From: Shewanella gelidimarina
Lineage (GTDB): Bacteria; Pseudomonadota; Gammaproteobacteria; Enterobacterales; Shewanellaceae
Direction: 5' to 3'
DNA: 64,000 bases
NCBI RefSeq assembly: GCF_023283945.1
Contig: NZ_JAKIKW010000008.1
Span: 1-64,000 of the forward strand
The position numbers and the translations under genes are program-made. Each line of letters starts with the position of its first letter. The stretch's first letter is position 1. Shown one piece after another: positions 57,712 to 64,000 of the stretch. The notes under the pieces were generated by a model. The model had not been told where the DNA came from, made no database searches, and saw nothing but the letters and a program-made list of their open reading frames with translations.

Positions 57712-58296
57712 ATGCGTTTGACAGATATTGAAATTGAAGAATGTTTAGATAATGGCACTATCGTTATGGAGCCTCGCCCCTGCGCAGAGGCGATAAGTGG
57801 TGTGAGTGTTGACGTTAAATTAGGCAATGAATTTCGCGTATTTAAAGACCACACCGCCCCTTTTATTGATTTAAGTGGTCCGAGTGCAGAAATGCAGCAA
57901 GCACTCGATAGAGTCATGAGTGAAACCATTGTGATAGCAGAAGATCAATCGTTCTTCTTGCATCCAGGTGAACTTGCACTGTCGGTCACTCATGAGGAAG
58001 TGACTTTACCAGCAGATATTGTCGGTTGGTTAGATGGTCGTTCATCGCTGGCCCGTTTAGGGTTAATGGTCCACGTTACTGCGCATCGTATTGATCCCGG
58101 TTGGCATGGGAAAATCGTATTAGAGTTTTTTAACAGTGGTAAACTGCCACTGGCTCTTAAGCCTAATATGACGATCGGCGCGCTTAACTTTGAACGTTTG
58201 TCTCAGCCTGTTGCTAGACCTTACAATAAACGTAAGAGTGCAAAGTACAAAGATCAGCAAAACGCGGTCGCTAGCAGAATTAGCCAGGATAACTAA
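57712..58296 (+). CDS. dcd: dCTP deaminase
   Basis: A 194-residue homotrimeric enzyme that deaminates dCTP to dUTP, the first step of dTTP supply. It contains [20 protein letters not shown] and [16 protein letters not shown], nearly the family consensus. Follows udk after 39 bases; pabC starts directly after its stop. Confidence 0.96.
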   Translation: MRLTDIEIEECLDNGTIVMEPRPCAEAISGVSVDVKLGNEFRVFKDHTAPFIDLSGPSAEMQQALDRVMSETIVIAEDQSFFLHPGELALSVTHEEVTLPADIVGWLDGRSSLARLGLMVHVTAHRIDPGWHGKIVLEFFNSGKLPLALKPNMTIGALNFERLSQPVARPYNKRKSAKYKDQQNAVASRISQDN

Positions 58297-59115
58297 ATGT
58301 CGGTAGTTTGGGTTAATGGACAACCTGATGCCACTATTAGTCCTCTTGATCGAGGATTAGCCTACGGCGATGGTTTATTTGCAACAATGCGAGTTAACAA
58401 AAGTGAGATTCAATTTATTGAGTCTCACTTTTTGCGATTAACTCAAGGTGCACAGCGGTTAGGCTTTCAATGGCAACCGACAGCGGCGCTGAGAGAACGG
58501 TTGTTGCAGTGCGCTAAAGATAACCCTCAGTCATGCCTCAAAATACTACTATCTCGCGGTGTGGGTGGACGTGGCTATACGCCACCAAATTCAAGCCCAT
58601 CGATAACCGAAATTGTATCCGTTCATCCTTTCCCTGATTTTTACCCACATTGGCAAAAAACCGGCATCAGCTTACAATCATCGGATGTGTTACTGGCAAG
58701 GCAACCTCGCTTGGCCGGCATTAAGCACTGTAATCGACTCGAGCAAGTGCTAATTAAGTCGGTGGCTTTAGCCAATGGTATCGATGACTGGTTAGTACTT
58801 GATAGCAATAAAAACATCATCGAATCTTCTATGGCTAATCTGTTTTTTGAAACCGATGCGGGCATCATAACACCTCAGCTTGCCTATGCTGGAGTGGCGG
58901 GAATGATGAGAGAACAAATCATTTACCAATTGCTAGAGATGAAATTTTCGGTATCGGTGACTGAAATGAATGTTGATATACTCTCTCAAGTGAAACATGT
59001 TTTCATGACTAATAGTTTACTCGGGGTTGTTGATATCAATAAAATAGACCAACAGTCCTTTATAATAGCGCCTTACACTTCATCATTAAGAGAGCAGCTT
59101 GATCTGACATTATGA
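58297..59115 (+). CDS. pabC: Aminodeoxychorismate lyase
   Basis: A 272-residue PLP enzyme converting aminodeoxychorismate to p-aminobenzoate for folate. The PLP lysine is in GIKHCNRLEQVL, and ESSMANLFF and GVAGMMRE are also typical. ATG is immediately after the dcd stop with AGGA inside dcd. It overlaps mltG by four bases. Confidence 0.93.
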   Translation: MSVVWVNGQPDATISPLDRGLAYGDGLFATMRVNKSEIQFIESHFLRLTQGAQRLGFQWQPTAALRERLLQCAKDNPQSCLKILLSRGVGGRGYTPPNSSPSITEIVSVHPFPDFYPHWQKTGISLQSSDVLLARQPRLAGIKHCNRLEQVLIKSVALANGIDDWLVLDSNKNIIESSMANLFFETDAGIITPQLAYAGVAGMMREQIIYQLLEMKFSVSVTEMNVDILSQVKHVFMTNSLLGVVDINKIDQQSFIIAPYTSSLREQLDLTL

Positions 59116-60119
59116 AAAAATTCTTAATTGGCTTTCTAGCAACAAGTTTTACGCTACTCACCATTACCGCAGTGGGTGGCTATTGGGGTTACCAAACGTT
59201 AATGACGTTTGGTCAAACACAACTCAATGTCGTCAACGCACAAGAGTTAGAGATTAAAAGAGGCACTTCATTTAATCAGTTTACCAACATATTAACCCAG
59301 AAAAAATTAATAGAAGAGGGTTGGAAATTAAAGTGGTTAGTTCGTCTTAACCCCGCATTAGCACAGATAAAGTCAGGCTTATACGAAGTCGTTCCACAAG
59401 AGACGGTCAACAGTTTGCTTGAAAAGCTAGTGGCAGGAAATGAAAAATCATTTGCGCTGACGTTATTGGAAGGTCAAACCGTAAAAGAGTGGCGGGTACA
59501 ATTATCAGAGCAACAAAAGTTAAGGTTTGACGACGCGCTATTTACCAATATATTAGTGAATAATGGCGATGATTCCGGATTGCCAGAAGGTAAGTTTTTT
59601 CCTGATACCTACCATTACAGAGCGCATAGTTCTGCAAACACATTATTGCGAGAAAGCTATCGCAAGATGCAAGTAGAACTGGAAAAGGCTTGGGACAGTC
59701 GGCAAGCAGGCTTACCGCTTAAGTCATCGTATGAACTACTAATACTCGCGTCCATTATTGAAAAGGAAACGGGTAAAGCGAGTGAAAGACCTTGGATAGC
59801 CGCAGTCTTTATTAATCGTTTGCGCAAAGGTATGCGTTTGCAGACTGATCCTACGGTCATTTATGGCATGGGGGATCGTTACCAAGGTAATATCACCCGT
59901 AAAGATCTGCGCGAGCAAACGGCTTTTAACACTTATAGAATTAATGGGCTACCACCAACGCCAATCGCCGCTCCGAGTCTTGCGGCCTTGCATGCAGCAG
60001 CCAACCCAGCTGATGTTAATTACCTTTATTTTGTCTCACAAAATGATGGTAGCCATGTATTTTCAAAAACACTGTTAGAACATAACCGAGCAGTGAATAA
60101 ATATCAGAGAAATCGATGA
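59112..60119 (+). CDS. mltG: Endolytic transglycosylase MltG
   Basis: A 335-residue membrane-anchored enzyme that cuts nascent peptidoglycan chains. One N-terminal membrane segment (about 5-27), a LysM-like region, and the YceG domain with catalytic Glu in [24 protein letters not shown], and [28 protein letters not shown]. Start overlaps pabC (ATGA). Confidence 0.95.
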   Translation: MKKFLIGFLATSFTLLTITAVGGYWGYQTLMTFGQTQLNVVNAQELEIKRGTSFNQFTNILTQKKLIEEGWKLKWLVRLNPALAQIKSGLYEVVPQETVNSLLEKLVAGNEKSFALTLLEGQTVKEWRVQLSEQQKLRFDDALFTNILVNNGDDSGLPEGKFFPDTYHYRAHSSANTLLRESYRKMQVELEKAWDSRQAGLPLKSSYELLILASIIEKETGKASERPWIAAVFINRLRKGMRLQTDPTVIYGMGDRYQGNITRKDLREQTAFNTYRINGLPPTPIAAPSLAALHAAANPADVNYLYFVSQNDGSHVFSKTLLEHNRAVNKYQRNR

Positions 60120-60760
60120 ACACTGAATCAATCGTGGCTAAAAAAGCAAAGTTTATTGTCATAGAAGGGCTTGAAGGGGCTGGTAAATCCAGTGCAATCG
60201 CATTAGTACGCGATTTTATTGAAAAACACACTGGCCAAGCTCCGGTATGCACCCGCGAGCCAGGCGGTACGCCTTTAGCAGAACAGATGCGTGATTTAGT
60301 CAAAATTGCCAATGAGTCTGACCCATTATGCGATGAAGCTGAATGCCTCATATTTTATGCTGCCAGAGCTCAATTGGTCGCGAATGTGATTAAGCCATCT
60401 CTTGCTGAGGGGAAATGGGTACTGGGCGATAGGCACAACCTTTCATCGCTTGCATATCAAGGCGGTGGGCGTGGCTTAATGCCATTGGTTTCAGCCATTA
60501 GTGAGGCGACTTTAAAAGGGTTTAAACCGGATTTAACGCTTTACCTCGATATTGACCCTACGCTGGGTTTAGCCCGCGCTGCTAACCGTGGCGAGTTAGA
60601 CCGAATTGAGCAGCAAGAAATTGCATTTTTTAATCGAACCCGAGCGACGTTTTTGTCTTACGCTGACAACGATGATTCTATTATGATCGTTGATGCGAGC
60701 CAGAGTATGGCCGCAGTTCATAAAGATATCATTGCAGTACTGCAAGATCAGGCTTGGTAA
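60116..60760 (+). CDS. tmk: Thymidylate kinase
   Basis: A 214-residue kinase making dTDP. P-loop GLEGAGKSS, the DR(Y/H) motif here as [27 protein letters not shown] and the lid [14 protein letters not shown]. Overlaps mltG by four bases, precedes holB by one base. Confidence 0.95.
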   Translation: MNTESIVAKKAKFIVIEGLEGAGKSSAIALVRDFIEKHTGQAPVCTREPGGTPLAEQMRDLVKIANESDPLCDEAECLIFYAARAQLVANVIKPSLAEGKWVLGDRHNLSSLAYQGGGRGLMPLVSAISEATLKGFKPDLTLYLDIDPTLGLARAANRGELDRIEQQEIAFFNRTRATFLSYADNDDSIMIVDASQSMAAVHKDIIAVLQDQAW

Positions 60761-60761
60761 T

Positions 60762-61679
60762 ATGCAGTATTTACCGTGGTTACAGGGCGCAAGCGATGAG
60801 TTTCACGCGCAATTAAGCCGTCAACAAGTCGCACATGCTTATCTCATTGGACTCGACGCAGGTTATGGCGGTGAAGTGTTAGCGTTAGAGCTCGCTAAAG
60901 CGTCATTATGCAGTCAAGTAGGGAGCTCTGGCGCTTGTGGGTTTTGTAAAGCGTGTCAGCTAATAGAAGCGGGTAGTCATCCTGACTTTTATAAAATTGA
61001 GGCCGATGGTGCACAGATTAAAGTTGATCAAATCCGGGCGTTATGCCAGAAATTGACCACTACAGCTCAACAGGGTGGACGCCGAATCGCCGTGATTCTT
61101 AACTGTGAACGCCTTAACCAAGCTTCTGCAAACGCGTTACTTAAAACCTTAGAGGAACCAGGTAAAGACACTATTCTTTTTCTACAGGCAAATTCACCTA
61201 GTCGGTTAATGGCGACGATTAGCAGCCGCTGCCAACGGATCCAAGTCAGGCTCCCTTCAAGACTGGATGTAAAGAGCTGGCTTAATGAAGAACTAAAGGT
61301 GGCTGACGATTACAGCTGGTGTTTACCCGTCGTCGGGGGACCATTAGCGATAGTGTCAGCTATCGAAAGTGGCCGTTACCAGAGCTTGTTAGACTTCAGA
61401 AAAGGTTGGATACAAAGTTTGTCGTCAGCTCAGCTCTGTGCTAGTTTACAAAATGTGAATGAGAAGCAAGTTTCTGACGCGATTAAGGTTTTATATCTTG
61501 TGCTGCATCGAAAGCTTGTAAAAGATCAGACCATGGATCCATTGATCCGCTCATCGCTCGCCACTTTTGCAGCCAAGATCATGCAGCAAGAAGTACGCTT
61601 ATCAGTCATGCCAACCGTGAATGTATTGGGATTGTTTGAAGGCATTATTATTGAATACGTTACGTTATTGGACCGCTAA
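60762..61679 (+). CDS. holB: DNA polymerase III delta-prime subunit
   Basis: A 305-residue clamp-loader subunit. It has a degenerate P-loop, the zinc cysteines in SGACGFCKACQ, HPDFYKIEADG, the sensor NALLKTLEEPGKDTILFL and SRCQRIQV. ATG 60762 is one base after the tmk stop; a longer upstream frame overlaps tmk and is not used. About 30 residues shorter than E. coli HolB. Confidence 0.94.
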   Translation: MQYLPWLQGASDEFHAQLSRQQVAHAYLIGLDAGYGGEVLALELAKASLCSQVGSSGACGFCKACQLIEAGSHPDFYKIEADGAQIKVDQIRALCQKLTTTAQQGGRRIAVILNCERLNQASANALLKTLEEPGKDTILFLQANSPSRLMATISSRCQRIQVRLPSRLDVKSWLNEELKVADDYSWCLPVVGGPLAIVSAIESGRYQSLLDFRKGWIQSLSSAQLCASLQNVNEKQVSDAIKVLYLVLHRKLVKDQTMDPLIRSSLATFAAKIMQQEVRLSVMPTVNVLGLFEGIIIEYVTLLDR

Positions 61680-61685
61680 ATCATT

Positions 61686-62012
61686 ATGACTAATCTTGTT
61701 GTCAACTTTGATACCTTGCATCAGCTATACAGGGCTTATATGCCTTTTATAAAACCTGCGGGCTTATTTGTTGGCACTACAGAGAGTTTTTTCCTTGGAC
61801 AATCGCTATCCGTGGCTTATCACTTGCCTGGTTCAACGGAAAGAATGGAGTTTGAGGGCATCGTGGTTTGGATTAACCCTTTAGGCGCCTCTGGCGGACG
61901 ACCTGCAGGTATCGGGGTCAAAATCATCTCTGAGCCAGACATGCACAAACACCACATTGAAAAGCTGCTTTCTGCAGAACTGGCATCTGGAAATTTGACC
62001 TGCACTATGTAG
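61686..62012 (+). CDS. PilZ-domain protein
   Basis: A 108-residue PilZ protein in the position typical for pilZ between holB and tatD. As in type IV pilus PilZ proteins, the c-di-GMP motif RxxxR is not evident at the N-terminus, so it may act by protein contacts rather than by binding the nucleotide. It has VVWINPLGASGGRPAGIGVKI. Confidence 0.9.
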   Translation: MTNLVVNFDTLHQLYRAYMPFIKPAGLFVGTTESFFLGQSLSVAYHLPGSTERMEFEGIVVWINPLGASGGRPAGIGVKIISEPDMHKHHIEKLLSAELASGNLTCTM

Positions 62013-62053
62013 CTCGGTAGACTTGCTCTCCTTTTAGCTAGTAGGACTCTCCA

Positions 62054-62842
62054 GTGCTTATCGATTCACATTGTCATTTAGACCGCCTCAAAACTGCCCC
62101 CGATCAAGATGCATTAACCAACATTATTAATGCAGCCAAAGCACGTGATATCGCTTATTTTTTGTGCGTAAATGTTAGGCAGCAAGGTTTTCTAGAGATG
62201 AAGCAAAAAATGGCTTCATTTGATGAGGTTTTTCTGTCTGCTGGAGTGCACCCGCTCGATGTGCAAGACGGATTAAATGTTGAAGAGATAGAACAGTTTG
62301 CACGCGATGAAAAAGTGGTGGCGATAGGAGAGACAGGCTTAGATTATTTCTATGCCAATGAAACTAAAGCGTTACAGCAATCATGTTTTGAACAACAGAT
62401 AGATCTCGCCGTTAAAGTCAAAAAACCACTGATTATTCATACCCGTGATGCAAGAGAAGATACCATTAATTTTCTCAAGCGCGGCAATGCAGACACCGTC
62501 GGTGGCGTATTACACTGCTTTACTGAAAACTGGGAAATGGCGAAAGCAGCAATTGATATGGGCTTTTACATTTCGGTTTCAGGTATTGTCACTTTCAAAA
62601 ATGCAGGTGATCTGCGTAGCGTCATTAGAAAAGTCCCCAAAGATAGACTACTTGTAGAGACCGATTCACCTTATTTAGCTCCCGTGCCTCATCGAGGCCA
62701 AGAGAATCAACCGGCTTTTGTGCGTGATGTTGCTGAGTTTGTTGCCGAACTCAGGGGCGAAAAATACTCAGATGTTGCTGAGTATACGACGGAGAACTTC
62801 TTTAACTTGTTCAAAGATGCGGCGCGTATAGTTGGAAGATAA
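62054..62842 (+). CDS. tatD: TatD-family metal-dependent hydrolase
   Basis: A 262-residue TIM-barrel nuclease/hydrolase (YcfH/TatD type). Metal ligands in DSHCHLD, GETGLDYFY, IIHTRDA, HCFT and ETDSPYLAPVPHRG. Start is GTG 62054 after AGGA. Last gene of the mrp-to-tatD block. Confidence 0.92.
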   Translation: MLIDSHCHLDRLKTAPDQDALTNIINAAKARDIAYFLCVNVRQQGFLEMKQKMASFDEVFLSAGVHPLDVQDGLNVEEIEQFARDEKVVAIGETGLDYFYANETKALQQSCFEQQIDLAVKVKKPLIIHTRDAREDTINFLKRGNADTVGGVLHCFTENWEMAKAAIDMGFYISVSGIVTFKNAGDLRSVIRKVPKDRLLVETDSPYLAPVPHRGQENQPAFVRDVAEFVAELRGEKYSDVAEYTTENFFNLFKDAARIVGR

Positions 62843-62886
62843 GCGCATTAATGACTGCAGCTGACCAGGTACGACAAATTTTAGGC

Positions 62887-63013
62887 AAAAAGAGACCCAA
62901 AACTATTCCAATTGTTCTGGGTCTAGGGGAATGGCTCTCAAAGAGCCGTGCGCTACTGTTGATAACCTTTACGGTTAAAATCTGCTATTTACTCAAATTC
63001 AGTAAAACTAATG
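62887..63013 (-). ncRNA. sdsR: SdsR (RyeB) small RNA homologue
   Basis: The minus strand carries UAGCGCACGGCUCU, the loop-closing AGAGCCAUU, CCCU, GACC and a terminator hairpin ending GGUCUCUUUUU, matching the core and 3' end of enterobacterial SdsR as I remember it. A sigmaS-like -10, CTACACT, lies at 63026-63020. SdsR in E. coli lies near rsmF/yebU, and here it is next to rsmF. SdsR is Hfq-dependent, stationary-phase controlled and represses tolC and mutS in enterics. The 5' end is uncertain (62990 to 63013). Confidence 0.8.
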
Positions 63014-63019
63014 TAATAG

Positions 63020-63026
63020 AGTGTAG
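63020..63026 (-). promoter_or_regulatory. Candidate sigmaS -10 element of sdsR
   Basis: CTACACT on the minus strand, close to the sigmaS-preferred CTAYACT, about seven bases before the proposed start. Confidence 0.5.
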
Positions 63027-63086
63027 TAGAGCATTTGTATTTAGGCCTACTTTTTTTATTAAACGCTTTATCAATACCGATAAAAA

Positions 63087-64000
63087 TTACAATGTTGGGT
63101 AGCGAGCAATTTTGTCTCTGACTAAGTCTCTGGGAAGATTGTTTTTTAGCTTATTGCCAAGGTGTTTAACGACACCTAAAGAACAACCTGCATAACTGAC
63201 AATGGTTTCCCCTTGAGGCCTAATTTTTTCAATCAATGCGATATCACGTCCCATCAGAAACGTTTGCGCCTCTGCATCGGTTAACGCAACACTTGTCGGT
63301 GTCGTTAATGCCGAAATCGCTTCGTGCTTCACTTTAAAGCCTTTCTTTAAGGTATCGGCTAGTTTGATCCCTATACGTTGAAAACGCATTCTTCCAATAA
63401 GAGCCTGAAAGGGCATAGGGAAAAGCCATAATTCGGCATCGCGAACATAGATATCAGCTTCATTGTCCAGAATGATATTGAACGAAGTCTCAAGATAGTC
63501 GGCCAGTGCTTCGATCTGTTTTGCAGAGGCTTTCTCAAATGGGAAGTTTTTTTGCTTTCGGGGTTCAGGTAATAGCCTTTCTACGCTGGATACCTTCTTT
63601 ATTTTAGCGACAAAAAAACCTTCACTATCATATATTTGTGGCCATACATGTAAAAACCCTTCTTCAGTACAAGCTTTATCTGCGCCAGGGAATAGTGATG
63701 ATAAATTAACAAACTCAACCGCATCAGAATAGCGCTCCTTTAAATAAGCGCACACATCTTGATTCTCTTTTCGACTTAGAGCACAGGTTGAGTAAACTAA
63801 TTCCCCCCCTGGTTTTAATGATTGAAATGCTGAGTCTATTAATTCCTTTTGCGTGGTTACTATGCCTTTAACATCATTGTTATCCCAGTTTTTTAAGGCA
63901 TCGGGATCCTTTCTAATCGTGCCTTCACCACTGCATGGCGCATCGAGTAATATGGAATCAAACGTTTCAAACAAGTACTCGCCAAACACGCGGGCGTCAA
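63087..64000 (-). CDS. rsmF: 16S rRNA m5C1407 methyltransferase, C-terminal part
   Basis: The 3' end of a gene that runs off the right edge. 304 codons visible; the frame is open to the edge (D-A-R-V-F-G). The methyltransferase core shows the catalytic-region motif LLDAPCSGEGT and YSTCAL, followed by the C-terminal RsmF-specific domains (about 130-300, with RMRFQRIGIKLADTLKKGFK). The complete protein should be about 480 residues. It methylates C1407 of 16S rRNA. Confidence 0.92.
   Translation of the reverse strand, partial: DARVFGEYLFETFDSILLDAPCSGEGTIRKDPDALKNWDNNDVKGIVTTQKELIDSAFQSLKPGGELVYSTCALSRKENQDVCAYLKERYSDAVEFVNLSSLFPGADKACTEEGFLHVWPQIYDSEGFFVAKIKKVSSVERLLPEPRKQKNFPFEKASAKQIEALADYLETSFNIILDNEADIYVRDAELWLFPMPFQALIGRMRFQRIGIKLADTLKKGFKVKHEAISALTTPTSVALTDAEAQTFLMGRDIALIEKIRPQGETIVSYAGCSLGVVKHLGNKLKNNLPRDLVRDKIARYPTL

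Noticed and set aside
57315..57929. 204-codon minus-strand frame over udk and dcd
   Set aside because: Both genes on the other strand are unmistakable; this frame crosses the boundary between them.
62851..63102. 83-codon + strand frame after tatD
   Set aside because: It lies opposite the SdsR-like RNA and its terminator, has no good ribosome site, and its composition is unlike protein.

Overview
The window is about 64 kb of chromosomal sequence from a marine gammaproteobacterium, most probably Shewanella. This rests on remembered family knowledge, not a search: a six-subunit Na+-NQR operon, an hmgA-hpd tyrosine-degradation pair, a CcpA-type dihaem peroxidase, a DUF3389 protein, a His-tailed SlyD-like isomerase, the pabC-mltG-tmk-holB-pilZ-tatD order, and AT-rich intergenic DNA with short inverted-repeat elements. 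No rRNA, tRNA, CRISPR array, intact IS element or prophage was seen.

Layout. 1-6.5 kb: a small membrane protein, then a tightly overlapping operon of one MacB-type ABC ATPase, three consecutive membrane-fusion proteins and one FtsX/MacB permease. 7-13.1 kb: nqrABCDEF, with a 49-codon reading frame fitted exactly between nqrB and nqrC. 13.2-20.4 kb: a giant acetoacetate-decarboxylase-like/FAD-oxidoreductase fusion, a gamma-glutamyltransferase, a FemAB/GNAT-like protein and a LysE exporter. 20.6-24 kb: hmgA-hpd and a divergent LysR regulator with a perfect inverted repeat between them. 24-25.3 kb: a MITE in a decayed-looking stretch. 25.3-31.4 kb: dihaem peroxidase, small membrane proteins, an orphan solute-binding protein, M14 peptidase, hydrolase, YccF and a PLP enzyme. 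31.4-32.2 kb: a gap holding an unlisted 57-residue gene with its own palindromic promoter. 32.2-45.2 kb: MscS channel, ECF sigma/ChrR pair, CheV, several unknown proteins, lytic transglycosylase, WYL regulator, SlyD, GST-like reductase, a second MITE, carboxylesterase and 5'-nucleotidase lipoprotein. 45.3-50 kb: a small heat-shock gene with a sigma32 promoter and ROSE-type RNA thermometer, ilvIH behind a candidate leader peptide, and a Bcr/CflA transporter. 50-53.7 kb: a Pho-box-preceded lipoprotein, a small basic protein and a Nif3-like protein. 53.7-64 kb: metG, then mrp-udk-dcd-pabC-mltG-tmk-holB-pilZ-tatD, a homologue of the sRNA SdsR, and the 3' part of rsmF running off the window.

How it fits together: most of the window is core metabolism (sodium-pumping respiration, branched-chain amino acid and nucleotide synthesis, replication, envelope maintenance) with stress regulation: sigma32 plus thermometer, an ECF/ChrR pair, a sigmaS-type sRNA and a Pho box. 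The least explained items are the triple-adaptor ABC exporter, the nqrB-nqrC small frame, the 57-residue orphan gene and the decarboxylase-oxidoreductase fusion. Start codons were chosen by ribosome binding site and family length, and several differ from the longest open frame.
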